This document shows positions 26,473-39,113 of a stretch of 64,000 bases of DNA, piece by piece. A program made the translations under genes and the position numbers. Under the pieces are notes generated by a model. The model did no database searches, had not been told where the DNA came from, and was given only the letters and a program-made list of their open reading frames with translations. The stretch lies in assembly GCF_028554725.1 (NCBI RefSeq), contig NC_071667.1:86652001-86716000 (forward strand), written 5' to 3'. The stretch is from Zeugodacus cucurbitae. Lineage: Eukaryota > Arthropoda > Insecta > Diptera > Tephritidae. Every line of letters begins with the position of its first letter. Position 1 is the first letter of the stretch.

Positions 26473-26658
26473 CTTTTCACGCCAACACAACACCGCCGAG
26501 AATACAACAAGAATAACAACGCTGTAATTTTCACAAAGCCGAAAAAATTATTTGTAACTTATTTGGATTTTCGACGAAATTCCTTTTTTGCTGTGGATTG
26601 TGTGCGTGATAAAATTGGCGAAAACACGAAAGAAATTCGTAAATAATCCCGCCGCCAG
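26473..26658 (+). other. candidate untranslated leader exon
   Basis: Starts after TATTTTACTGCAG and ends CCGCCAG before GTGACAAG. The composition is typical of a fly 5' leader (CAACACAACACC, AACAAGAATAACAAC, GCGAAAACACGAAAG). One frame is open until a TAA at 26644-26646, so a short terminal coding exon is also possible. It lies about 135 bases downstream of the Motif 1 match. Weakly supported. Confidence 0.2.
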
Positions 26659-27055
26659 GTGACAAGCAACTCCAGCACACCGTCAACGGGTGGGGTTTCG
26701 TGGGTGACGGATTTATTGAGCGAGCAGCTGTCACATTTCTTCGATGATAACTTGTTTGCCATTGAAATTGTTAGTTGCCAAGTGTGGTGCGCACATACAT
26801 ACTTATATATGTATGTTTATAATTTGTGTGTATTGAGCAGAACCTAGAAAAGTTTTCGCGCACACAAGCTCAAGTATATGCGAGTAGGCATGCTATTCTC
26901 AGCCTTTAACCTTGACTGTGCTTAAAGCAGAATCTCGGCCTTTTTGGGTAAATTGAATTTGTATGAAAAGTGAAAAGAGCTCGGTCTGAATAGAAGGTAT
27001 ACATGTACGAGTATTAGCTGAACGGCCTTCTCTACTTTCTCCAACGCCATATATA

Positions 27056-27078
27056 GTATGTATGTATGTATGTGTGTA
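27056..27078. repeat. (TATG)n tract
   Basis: About five TATG units followed by TGTGTATA. Confidence 0.85.
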
Positions 27079-29579
27079 TAAGGCTGCGAATTTGGCAGAC
27101 TTCTCTGAACAGAAAGTCAAATCAAACTGCACATTTGACAGTTGACATTAAAATTGCAATGAAAAGTTTTCGCATGAAACTTAGTAGCTTAATTAAGGCC
27201 AACTGTAATTTGGCCGGGATTCAATACTCTTAAATGTTTAATGCAAAATGAATTAATACAAAAATATTTTTCGTCACTCTCGCATAACTTAAATAGAAGT
27301 AATAATTCGAGGCTGAGATAACAGAAACAGATTCCACTGAATCTCTTAGCCAAAGACTGCATTGCCACACCTGCCACAGACAATAGAAAAACAAGAGAGA
27401 AAAATAAAAATCTACAACCAACTCTATGTGCGCTTAGGGATGATGGTGGTGTTGAGATTTCGTTTACTAAACAAACGCACTCCACATTCGCCATGCCACA
27501 GCTGCGACCGCGCTACCCACCATCCTCACGCCAGCGTCAGAGGATAGCATTTGAACTGTGAACCCGTAGGACCACTTCAGCGCTTTTTATCCGCTGCCAC
27601 GAGGGCTGAGTGGCGGCTACAGCAAAGACTGCGATAGCCACGATTAAGCGACGTGTCACGGTGTGAATCTGCGCCACTTTGGGTGCCGGCGCCAACACCT
27701 CGGCTCGCTTTCACTTGAACGTTTTATGTTTATGAGCTGAAACAAAGCTCCAACTGCTCTCAACACATAGAACACACATTGTTAGTGGTGCAGATGCTTA
27801 ATGCCGCAGCGGCGACTACAATAATAACAAAGAAAGTCGAATAAAAGGTCATCGAAAAGCTGACGACACCAGAAGAGCGCTGGGGAGAGGTGAAAGCGGA
27901 AAAGCCGCTGATGCCTGTAAATATGAACTAAAAAGGTACACAGCGACAGCATAATGAAGTGAAGCAGCGAAATGAAAGATCAAGCAACAAAACGAAGAAC
28001 AAAATGCGTACAAAATTTGAAGAGAGATAAGAAGGCCGATTAGAAATACAAAACCATGTAAATTGGGGTAGTTAAGCGGCTGCCGAAAGCGGCTTCTGGC
28101 AAACAGATAAAGCTTCATACCAAAGTCGGTGGAGTGGAAAGAAGGGAGAGAAGATCTTCAAACAAAAAGCCAAAGTCTTGTGAGTCTTATGAATATAAGA
28201 AACAGCTTCAGCCACAAAACATGTTCACTATTGCTCTTGAAAGACACTACACATTTCTTCAATTTCGATTTAGTCAATGAATTACGGATTATAACAGTTT
28301 TGGATTTTGTTACTCACTTCAGAATAACGGTAATATCACAATAAATAAATACCGCTGAATTTCCTTAGAGTTTTTGTGACTGGCCTCCTTCAGTATAAAA
28401 AATATTGACCGCTAAGTATTAAAGATTACGGATATCACTAATGGCAATAGAATGCTCAATTAAGCGAAAATGGGCCTGCCGACTCAGGCGCTCATGGTCA
28501 TGGTCCCTGCTATTTGCCGAAGTGGCGCTGCTCGCATTCAAAACAGCAGCATGTGTGGACAGAAATGTATGAATGAAGGACACTAACTGTAATGCGCATA
28601 TACTTAAGTTGGGTGCTCTTATGTGTGAGTTAATGAAATTTCATTTATTTATATTACACGCCCATAGGAGGCGCTTATGCGGCCTCTTCGTCGCATGCAA
28701 GTCAGCAGCTTCCTGCTGCTTCTGTCACCATAAAAACTTTATGATGTACAGTAACAAGAATTTCCTCAGAAATCTACTTTCATAATGGCACCATTTACGC
28801 AAACACTCAATTCTCTCCTCCAGCACACATACAAATGCGTATAAGTCCCACACACATATACATTTATATATACATACATACGATTATATATGTAGGTATG
28901 TCTTCTGTGGCATGGCGATGTTGAGCACATTTGTGCCATCAGAAATTACTCATACGCCTCGTTGCTTCCGACTGGAGCTGCGATGTTCAGGTGCTAATGA
29001 AGCACTCCAGCCGGGAATTTATGCGGACGTGTGAGTGTCAGCAAACAAACGGGTGTCAGTTTAGTAGCATTTGCTCGTTTATACACGTATGTCGGTGAGT
29101 ATGACATTATTATTACACGGTTAGTTAAACAGAATTTGACTTCACCAAAAAAGAAATGAGGCTGCATTGCGTCAGGAGAGTTATGGTGAGTGAAAATGTG
29201 TGTAAACCTTCTTATACCGTTAACATGAAGGTTATAAACAGATTGGGCGATGTTCTCATTTTATAAGAAAATTCTTCTCCTTTGAGAACCACCAACCATT
29301 AATAGAAATAGAATTGACATTAGCCGATTTAAGAAATGGGTAATGGATACCAAACGCTTTGTCAAATCTTGTTGGTCTTTCTGATCCATTAAAAGTTTTT
29401 TGGGGTACCACAAAGGACGGCGATATCTCAGCTGTCCAAGTGAGATCTTATGAGATCTCTTAACCTAATCTAATCTAGCCAAACCACTGTTTCGTTATTA
29501 TCACACTTTCAGTATTTAAAAAACTATGAAAGGTGGGTATGATATTAGCCCATTAAATTTCATGCCATAACGGAACATG

Positions 29580-29690
29580 TGTTGCTATAATAGACTTGTA
29601 AATTGAGGCATATTAGTGAGCGGACCATGCCCACTTTTCAATTGCTTTTGACAACTCCCGATGTCTTGAAATTTTGAAATAAAATTCAAA
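29580..29690 (+). repeat. possible decayed relative of the interspersed repeat
   Basis: Contains GCGGACCATGCCCACTTTTC, closely echoing GGGGTCACGCCCACTTTTCC inside 5850-6975, in similar AT-rich context. No end hairpins or tetranucleotide tract remain. Assignment is by this one shared phrase. Confidence 0.3.
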
Positions 29691-32224
29691 GTAACCGTTT
29701 AACTATTTGAAATACAAAAAAAATTGGTCAGCACTAAGTCATAGATTCCACAACAACAATAAGCTTGAGCACCAGAATGTGCCTGTGTGCATACACTTCT
29801 CTTTACGAGTTTGTTGTTATTCGGCTTCCCTCGGTACTTCAGAGATTATTTGTGTTGGTTTTTATTCCGAAGCAAATTAAATGAAATTACCGCTTCGCTT
29901 AGGAATTTTAATTTGTTGCCCGTGCGCGCGTCACTTGCGTCCGTGGGCGCTCCGCATCAATTGACCAAATTGATTGTTGGCATTTGTTGCCATTTATTTA
30001 TAGTTTGTTTTTGCTATTTTTAGTTTTTTTCGGCACTTTGTTAGTTTGTTGTAATTTCTTGACACTTCTCTTAATAAAATATACACTGGATTTCAACAAG
30101 AATCAATGTGACCAACATTCTCATCCCCAACACACATATATATTGTATGTATTACATAGAAGATGAGATTTTAAACAGCGATATTTGCTGTCCTTTTTTC
30201 TAGGTACAATATTAAGCATTCTGAAGTCTGCGCTCTTTTCGCCGAACTATTTTAATATATCAAGACGTGATGGAATGCTGGCACAGCAGACGTTTCTAGT
30301 TTGAGGACGCACAAGCGTTGCCCTTAAAAGGGTCAGCGCACAAGCGGTATATATGAAATTTCACTCTGCGCTCGTAAATACTTACATTGCCCACAACCCC
30401 CACATTAGCTCGGCAACACACCGCCACTGTGTCTCGGTGCTGTGTCACTTCGTTGGAATGCTAAGTTGACACGCTTTTTCATTGGCTGGCATTCCGGCTT
30501 TTTAATAAAGTTGCATGCAAGATCTCATTTCCATCTCTTTACCCACATTTCCCAAACACAATACTCATTTGTGCTTTTGTTTTTGAAGTGTCTCATTTAG
30601 GTGTATGTATGTGTTGATCTGTAGTAAACTCGTTATATATCATATTCATTTCATGGCCAGAATACAACAACTGAGTGTGTAAGTAAATATGGTGAATATG
30701 GTGAAGATTCGTGATTGTTCTAGATGAGGAAGCACCCATCAGGACCATTCTTGAAAGAACAATATTTAGTAAATTCGTTGCATAGGAGTCTGAACTCATA
30801 AGCTCACGTATTTACTATTCCACAGTTACCAACTATCTTTTCCAAGTACTTTAATATATTTAAGTACCCCTTTGCTGAACTCTTTTACTTCTAATTAAGC
30901 CACCTAATATTTCACACAAATTCTATAAATTCCAAGCAGAAGCCAGAACCCGTGCAGTCTGTAAGCACCGCGCGCCGCAGTTGCAATCAATAAAAATGCA
31001 ATAAATTTTCACAATTGCTCATGAGTCTTGGGTTTTGGCTCATCACAGCGAAACAATGACTTTGATAGCTTGCATTGGGAGCGAGGCGAGGAATTTCAAC
31101 CGTTAAACGGGCGCAAGTGCACCGCACACTGCCTTTTCGTGCGCTCGGTTGCCGGTTGCTAAGAATAGCGCGCGCTAAGCCTCTTAAGTCACACAAGCAA
31201 ATACTCGTAAATCTTGCAGTTTAACGCTTCGCCGAGTGCCACATCAACAGCACTAATACCAGTTTAGCTTGCGCTAATACGTCGCGGTGCATGTAATCGT
31301 TCGCAGTCACACAAATACACACACACTCAACCGTCATATCGTATGTGGTGTGTATGACGAAGCCGAAGGCATGCAACGCAATCGACAAAATAGTTATGAA
31401 TTCATTTTCGACGCAACAACAAAGCATTTATGAAAACTTAAAACTCACAACTCAGCTGAATTTAATTGCTTTTTGATTTGGAGATGATCTAAGGGATTTA
31501 AGTGGGGTCACTGCCACCAAACAGAACATCGAAAACTAAGACCGAATAGTATTTTCATAAAAGTATGCTGTGAGTGACATGAGACCTCAAAACAATGTTC
31601 TTTATGTTTAAGTACTAGTTCACAAAATAAAACAAGCTTTACTAGATCATAATAAAAAATATGATCGATACTTGGGTGTCATTTTTAAAAGGGAAGGCTA
31701 CATTTATGAGATCATCGAGCCTCGAAGTGTAAGCAACATGTGTAACGTTATTATGGTGTAATTAAGGGAGAATATAATGGCATTACGTATGCTGACGGAA
31801 ACCAAAAATAAAAACAAAAAAGTCTGAAAGTTCGCACGAAATGCTGCAACGCCAATAGCGAACGGCTTAGCGAAGCCCAAAGGGAGGAAACAAAAGGAAA
31901 ACAAAGCCCAACAGAAGTCTTAACGCCAAGAAGTGCATTAAGCGAACGCGTTGCTAAGTAATGGAATTCAGATTGCAAATTGTAAAACTTCAGCAGCAAT
32001 TAATGAAAGTGCAGCAAAGTGAAATTCATGACGGAAACCGGCCGGAGCGAAAGAGCGAAAACTTTAAGGTTGCATATTTTTATAGAAACTAAAAGAAAAT
32101 AAAATAAATACCAGAAATATAAGAAATATGCAGTGAGGCATTTGAAGCCGCATAAAAGAACAAAATAAAACTAAGTAAAGTAAGCCAGAAGATATTATGC
32201 AATTTCAAGCAAGCAACGGCTGAG

Positions 32225-32669
32225 ATGACTCACAATATGAAGCGCGCGAGGGCAATAATAATAACAACAGTGACAACAACAACGGTAAGTAATAATCAAG
32301 AATTTCTGAGCAAAGTAACAAACAAAGTGCGAGCAAGTTGTAATTTCAATATAAACACAAGTGGCACAAATGCCAACAGGTCTTGACAGCAAAGGCTGAC
32401 CAGTGAATGATAAAGCAAATGTGGTTAGCGGAAAGCCAGAGTGAGTTTTAATTAGTTTTGTTTTTGCAGTTGCAGAGAGGCATGCAATCTTGGAGAATCT
32501 CGGAAATTTATGCGAGAGAAAAAGATATTAAAAATTATTTCGAAATGAATCACACAAATTTTAATCAAAACATGCTGTTTATGAACAATAAGTGGACGGA
32601 CAGTTCATGTTTAATGAGTTAATACCTTTTGAATGTAAATATTTGAAATATGTAAAAAAATTAAATAAA
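32225..32669 (+). other. candidate compact two-exon small gene
   Basis: ATG at 32225 opens 20 codons (MTHNMKRARA, then Ile/Thr-rich) ending ACG at 32284, directly before GTAAGTAAT. The next strong acceptor, TTTTGTTTTTGCAG, ends at 32469, giving a 185-nt intron. Joining at phase 0 continues an open frame of 50 codons (starting LQRGMQSWRISEIYAREKD) to TAA at 32620-32622. AATAAA follows at 32664-32669. The predicted product is about 70 residues, basic at the start, with no signal peptide, membrane segment or domain I know. Every signal is in a sensible order, but the first exon ends in an ACA repeat and AATAAA is common in AT-rich DNA, so chance remains likely. Confidence 0.2.
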
Positions 32670-35600
32670 GTGATGAGTTGGTTTCGAAAACCAAAAGCGT
32701 TTAATAAAACTAAGATTGATCGTATAATTTTAAATGTTTTTCTATGAGATTCATGAGTTCAAGTCAAAATATTCAAAATTCTAATAACTCAAATTGAGGC
32801 AACATTCCGCTATATTTTCTCCAAATCTGATCAGTGGTTGAAGATAATCCAAAACAGGAAATAATATTTTTCAAAACCAGGCACAGAGAGATAAAGAATC
32901 GGCTGTTAAAGCTCATGTAAGAAATACCAAATCACTGTTGCCTTGAGTAGCAACTCCCCAAAATAATTTTATACACAAATGGAAGTCCATTAGAAGTAAT
33001 TATGTAATTTGTTTACAACACTTCCATTCGGCGATTATTTTCTAGCACTTCACTCGCAATCAGTTTGGATATGGCGGCGTACTCCCAGGTAATTATTGAC
33101 ATCAATGTAATGTTTACTTATCGCCAATCAAATATTAGAATACACCAGCGGTTCATATGTATGTATATACCGATGTTTGTGGCTACTTATGGTACTCGTA
33201 TAATGCAGCGTTCATTCATGCATTCGTTCATTCACAGCACCAAAGCACTTCCACAAGCTGCTCGCACCAGCGCCATAATAAATCGCCGCAATAGACCATA
33301 TATATTCACTCGTTTATAGTTTTTACGACTTATACGAGTATCTCTCTATGCAGCGGCACTCATAATTACAAGTGTACATACTCGTGTGTGCCGTGTTACA
33401 AAGGCGATTAGTATGAGCAGCACGACGGCTGGATGTGGGTACTGCTGTACTGCTGTACTGCTATTTATAGCAACAACAACAACAATATGAGTAAATTATG
33501 AGCGTATAAAATATCAATTTGCATAAATGTTAATGCGGTAATTTCCTACCATGTTGGCTGTTGAAGTGCTCATAACTGTAAAAAGATAGTTAAAACCGGC
33601 ACTACTATCAGCATTATATACCATATACATATATGTAAATCGGTATTGTGGTCATTAATAAAATGTAATCATGCTAATAAAAATTCAGAATCAATTGTTT
33701 ACGTTGTACGATTTGATGTGCAAATATGAATTTGCAATTGCACTTTTGCTTCACTTTCGCACTCGTATGCAAATATATGTATGTATTTCCAGATCCATTG
33801 AAGTGAAAATGTAAATTGGATTTCACTCGCAGCGCAGCTCGTGAATCTGGGGAGATACTGTTTGAAATTTTATTGGAATGAAATATTCCAGAGTTTGGTA
33901 ATACAAAGTCTCTATGAGATTTTCTAAAATATGGATTCAGTAAAATAAAATAATATTAGAGCATATTTATTGTTAGAGCAGTAAATTATACTTTCCATTC
34001 CTCTTCACTCTCTCTGTGGTTGTTGTAAGACCATAAATCGTTGCTTAAATAGTATGGCTCGCATTACACACTAACCAAATGGCAGCACGTGCTTCTGGAA
34101 ATTGAAATATAAATTCAACTTCATAATGTCTAATATGAAATATGGCATTGCAAAAGCAGAATATCGCATGAAAGAGAGACATTTTAGAGGACCGTTAGCA
34201 GAAATGCACTTGTCCATGAAACGGTGCAGCGAAATGCGATTACTTCTGTATCATTAGACGAGTTTCTCGTTTCTCAAATGTTCAGTATTGCGTTTATCAT
34301 TCAATGGACATGCACAGAATCAATATAAAGCGTTCACTTCTAAAGAACTTGCTCGATAGCTTTTTGAAATTGTTAGGTATTGGCTGCTTAGAAGGACCAT
34401 AAAGCCATTTACCATATCATCATACTCAACCCACCATTGTTTGAGTGATGAACGTGAGCAATGGGCATAATCTCTCTTCGAAAGGAGATGGATTTCCTAC
34501 AGACCTCTCGTGGTTACCTGTTTATTTTCAAAATTCTATTCTCTGAGATAAGTGTGTTGGTCTGTAAATTTTTTATTTTATTTACATGCAGTAAATTTAA
34601 TAGTTGCAACAACAAACCGCAACCGATCATAAAAGCCATTAATATTTAATGGAGAAAATATTTCTATTTAAAACATATTGGTTGGAAGGTTTATATATGT
34701 GAGGAGAAATCAAAATAAACAAAGCACCGGAAAAATCTATAAATCTACTTTAACTATTAACGTAGCGATCTTTCTGCAATAGAGGAAAGCGATAGGGGTG
34801 GTTGCCGATGCACAAATCAATTTCGAAGCAATATTTTTGTTCTATCAAACAGACAATTATAAGCGAATAATGTTGATATAAAGAGAAATTATGTTGAAAA
34901 TTAAATTGTTGCTTACTTAATCAATAAATGGTTAAATTTTAACTCTTTGTAATTCCCTTTAATCAGACCATCTTAAAGATCTTACAAGCTTAGATATAAT
35001 AAGCATTACCCCCCTAAACAATTCTATGCTCATACAGTACCTGGATAACCCCTCAACTCGGCCTTCCATTGCTGTTATGCATACAAAGACAAATACACAT
35101 ATAAACCTATGTCATTACATCTATTGTCCGCCACACAATCGGCACTTGTCAGCTGATAATTGGCTTTGGTGACAACCCATCACTGACAAGCGACGCCGTT
35201 GACAGACATTATTTAAACGATTGTTATTGTCAGTGTTCATAGACACCTGATGTATTGAAGAATAGGGAGTGCAAAATGTGACAAACTTGTGGCCAACAAT
35301 AATCAATTAAAAGTTGTTTATAGTCAGCACGGATTGAATAAAAGACTATTTCTCAGATTGAAATTGCATTGACCTTGAAATTGTGCATAACCGAATAAAA
35401 TGGCGCAAAAGTGCAACTTCTATCACTCCCTCATTTACACCATTACCATCCATTATAATCGTGTGTATAGAGTGATCTTCTTAACTCAACTCAATTCGCA
35501 ACCTAACGAAGATTTGTTGTTATCAGTGAACGCTTTCATGTCAATGAATATTTTTATGCACTCTCCACAGGCCGCCGTTAAATGGGATACTCGCCATTAT

Positions 35601-37907
35601 AATTACAATAATGACTAATAATTAACTCAGTAATAATACTAATCGCTATACTGGGCGATCAATGTATACTTAGCACTTTGCTCGCTGCTGCTTTATTGAA
35701 AGAATAGCGAGCCATAAAACTGTATTGCCACTGCAACGATTCCTTAACAATAATTGTGCTGTGCAAGTGCTTCCCCTACCTGCCCACCGCCACTCCACTG
35801 CAAATAATGACAAACAAAAGCTTACTGTAATTGCAATACAGTTACTAATTGAAATCCATGATTTGTCAAGAAGCCCGCAATTGCCATTGCAATTCACACG
35901 GCCACGGCCACGACCATGGCAATTACAGAGGCATCGACAAACACAAGACGCTTCTCTCAATGCTCCAGCAATTACTTGTAGAAAAATATTCGATCCCATG
36001 CCATTGTGGCAGCACCCCCGAGCTGCAGCTTTAGCTCATTTCAATTATTACTTCATAATAATTATGCGCATATTTTAATTGTTTTGCCTTTATTTCATAT
36101 CGCTTTGCCCTATTGGCCCCGCGGCGCGATTCAAGTACAGACATATGTACACGCACACACACTCTTACTTCGAATTATTGCTCAATTTTTATACAATTCT
36201 ATCGGCGTTGTAGACGTTGTTGCTTAATGTACTCACTTCATTGTTGTTTATTGTTATTGCCTTTTAAGTTTTATACTTTTACTGTTTTATTGTCCGTCGC
36301 TGAGTGTTCGCTTGCTCATCGAGTGGTGTTTTTGCGGTTCATTTGCGGAGTTTAATTCAAATCAAAATTATTAATCTTTTTCCCATTTTCTCACGTTTTT
36401 GCTCCTTCTTACGACGATTGTATGTTAAGTGCTTGTAATTCTGTTATTATTATTATTCGTTCTGCTTGGGTTTTCTACTTGAAAGAGACCATGGACCAGT
36501 TGTGTCGCAAACAAATTGTAAAAGTTCTCAAAGACATACAGTATCTCAATCATAGTGATCGGAAAGTCTGAAATAATCTCGTTATTATTTATTTTTGGAG
36601 CTAGAAAATTAGGTAAAGTTCCTCATATGATGTTTCATAAGTAAAAGTAAAATTGATTACTTCTGACCTTTTCTTCGATATTTTGGTAGTGGTACTGGTA
36701 ATGTGATATATATGTATATCCAAGAACAGTGTAGAGAAATGATGGTTTTGATAATATAAATTACATTACTCTAGTGTGTGGAATAATAGAAATGAGCTTA
36801 TTATAGAGTTGCCTTATCTGTGAAATAAAAGACATTACTTATACAATACTATGATTGAGAAGTATGATTTGTTCTCACCTACTCTAAAACTTTATTTGAA
36901 TGTAAATATTTTAAGTACAGATTTTAATTTTTTATTTAAGAATAGATAATATGATATTTTTTATTTACTAAGACATAAAAAATCCTTTCTTCCGCTTCGG
37001 CGGCAGATGGCACTCAAGCAAGAAATGTCCAATTGGCATTACTTCGTCCTACAAAACCTTCCACCCACCAACCACTTGTTTGTCGATCAATCGCGCACAG
37101 CTCAAAGTAGCATAATAAATGACGCATGATGAATCGCAAAAAAAGAGTAAACGGGTACACAAGTAAAAAAACCTTCAAAAGAAAACCGCCAATTATTGAG
37201 CATCGCGGATGCGGAGGCTCTCGACTCTCGACCCGCGGCCACGACCCCGCCTGTGCGCGATATCCGCATACACTCAAGCCTCACACACGCAACGCCATTT
37301 GGGTATACTCGTACATAATGGATAAGCGTTCTTTTTCGATGCACCCACCCACCCCCACACCGTTTTCGGCACAATTTATGCTGTTGCTGTTGACGCCGTT
37401 AAATGAAGTGAACTTGTCATAACTGACCTTTCCTTCAGCCCCAAAGCCAGCACCGCATGCCGCTCGACGCTCTCAAGTCGAGAACCCACACACAATGCAC
37501 TCGAGTGCGAACGCTCGATGCCTTTTTACAAGCACAACAACAGCAATAGCAACAACAATTGAGCAATTTGAATGCTGTCGTTGATTGCTCGTTGCTCTAT
37601 GGCCACTACACACTAGTCGTGGCCGGCTTTGTTGCGCGGCGCTCGCCAATGAAAACTGAAAAGTTCGAGCAATTCGAAAATTAGCAGCGCAATTTTTCTC
37701 GACCTCAAAATTAAAGCAACTACAAAGCGAGAAAACCCAATTTGTGGGACTGGCATTCTCGTTGTTGTCATGTAACTTTGTCGAAAATGAAAATTTTGAA
37801 TTGCAAGCGAAGTAGGAAATGGAACGCACTCGTAATAAAATTGCGCCAATTAAAATACAATGGGAAACATTTCACAGAAATGCACTTTGCAATGCATACA
37901 CATACAT
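32670..37907. other. non-coding stretch, no supported gene
   Basis: Only short unconvincing frames. It contains three tandem copies of GTACTGCT at 33439-33462, repeated CATATG/TACTCGTA-type words near 33.15-33.4 kb, and a mildly GC-rich patch at 37.2-37.7 kb with no coding or splice signals I trust. Confidence 0.6.
33439..33462. repeat. 8-bp tandem repeat, three copies
   Basis: GTACTGCT repeated three times without interruption, ending in GTACTGCTATTT without a fourth copy. Confidence 0.9.
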
Positions 37908-37915
37908 ATGTACAT

Positions 37916-38543
37916 TAGGGTGGCCCTTATTTTCCAAAGTATTCCGATTCTCGATCGCACCCCCTAGAAATATGCGAATAGGCCAAAAACTAGTATATAC
38001 AAAGTTTTGGGTCAATCAAAAAAGGTTTAGAGGTTGCGCAAGGAGCTTGAAATCCTGAAAAAATAAGAATTTTTGCCATTTTTATGTCTCCATATTTCAA
38101 AGCCACACTATCTGGTTTCTATACCGTAATAAGATCTGCATTTTATTACCTTTCCAAAATTACCACAATCTTAAAAATCGGTCGATTGATGATAGAGTTA
38201 CAGAAATACAAATATGAAAGTAAATTTAATGTGGTGCATTCTCAAGCGTCGCATGCTCGTGATATACCGTTATAACGGTTCGAATGTTATTCTTATTATC
38301 TTATTACGGTATGGAAAACCAGTATGGGATAATGTGACTTTGAAATATGGAAGTCTGAGACATAAAAATGGCAAAAATTCTTATTTTTTCAGGATTTCAA
38401 GCTCCTTGCGCAACCTCTAAACCTTTTTTGATTGACCCAAAACTTTGTATATACTAGTTTTTGGGCTATTCGCATATTTCTAGGGGGTGCGTTCGAGAAT
38501 CCAGAAACTTTTTTTATCCTCCATACAACTAAGGGCCACTCTA
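37916..38543. mobile_element. foldback element with long inverted arms, hAT-like ends
   Basis: The left arm (37916 to about 38133) and right arm (about 38300 to 38543) are reverse complements with small differences. The termini are TAGGGTGGCCCTTA and, inverted, TAGAGTGGCCCTTA. The element is flanked on both sides by ATGTACAT (37908-37915 and 38544-38551), an 8-bp duplication fitting the hAT preference nTnnnnAn. Because ATGTACAT is itself a palindrome, the exact edges could shift by a few bases. About 166 bp of AT-rich loop separates the arms and holds the 14-bp palindrome ACCGTTATAACGGT at 38266. There is no transposase, so it is non-autonomous. Open frames through the arms mirror each other and are not genes. 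Insertion is in CATATG-rich sequence. Confidence 0.8.
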
Positions 38544-38743
38544 ATGTACATACACATGCATCAGTGATGTGGATAGCTGTGTGGAAACTTGCGCTATTAC
38601 GTATATGAAAGCGAAAGGTCATGCAATTTGTAGAGTCATGATAATCCAATTATTTTATATTTATAATACCAACACATTTGAATTTATTATCGGAAATGAA
38701 TTGTATTATATTTTGATATTATAACATAAGTTCATACAATGTA

Positions 38744-38990
38744 CAGTGGTTTAAAAACTAACTGAAATTTTTGTTTTTTGAAAAGAAAAATAATTATTTA
38801 TTTCATCAATGCTTGTAAAATGATGGCCCCTTAAGATTGTCTCTATTTGGAAAAGTCACCACGGAGTCAAGTCTAGGGAATATCGAGGCTGGGACATCGT
38901 TAAAGTATCGACAAAAAAAACTAATATTCACACTTGGACTGTTGGACAATTGGAAATTTTAAAATTCCCGTTATTTTTTGAACGTCCTCG
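38744..38990 (-). mobile_element. mariner relic
   Basis: Bounded by TA at 38742-38743 and 38991-38992. The right end read on the minus strand is CGAGGACGTTCAAAAAATAA then CGGGAATTTT, the style of many insect mariner inverted repeats. The left end GTTTAAAAACTAACTG is a diverged counterpart. Between them lies a decayed piece of transposase on the minus strand. At 247 bp it has lost most of a roughly 1.3-kb mariner. Confidence 0.65.
38785..38908 (-). pseudogene. mariner transposase fragment (catalytic C-terminal part)
   Basis: The minus-strand translation reads QPRYSLDLTP, then a stop, then an ILRGHHFTSIDEI-type segment. This corresponds to the mariner signature of the form PPYSPDL-P-DF-LF followed by L-G-F-S-EI. 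The residue where the last catalytic Asp should fall lies at the damaged position, reading Trp-stop. The fragment is about 40 codons long with no start and cannot be functional. Confidence 0.6.
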
Positions 38991-39083
38991 TATACCTGTC
39001 ATCTCGTAACTTCCTTATATATTTTCATCTTTCATGATATTGGATTAACATTAAATATGAACACGAACTACTTAAACTAAAAG

Positions 39084-39113
39084 TTAGGTTAGGTTAGGCT
39101 TAGGTTAGGCTTA
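39084..39113 (+). repeat. short interstitial TTAGG array
   Basis: Five TTAGG units, three in tandem (39084-39098), one inserted C, two more (39100-39109), then CTTA. TTAGG is the ancestral insect telomere unit, which Diptera have lost as a telomere. A short array like this may be a chance or TE-derived tract; it lies about 90 bp from the mariner relic. Confidence 0.75.

Larger units (their letters stand above)
26660..32224. other. non-coding stretch, no supported gene
   Basis: No credible gene. It has a TATG tract at 27056-27078, a purine-rich plus strand at about 27840-28200 and again at 31780-32200, and sequence at about 29580-29690 that echoes the mini-me-like repeat. GC-rich patches near 27.5-27.7 kb and 31.0-31.2 kb contain open frames on both strands but no matching splice signals. 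Confidence 0.55.

Noticed and set aside
37819..38649. Two frames on opposite strands giving the same peptide ending FRGCARSLKS
   Set aside because: They are translations of the two inverted arms of the foldback element, not genes.
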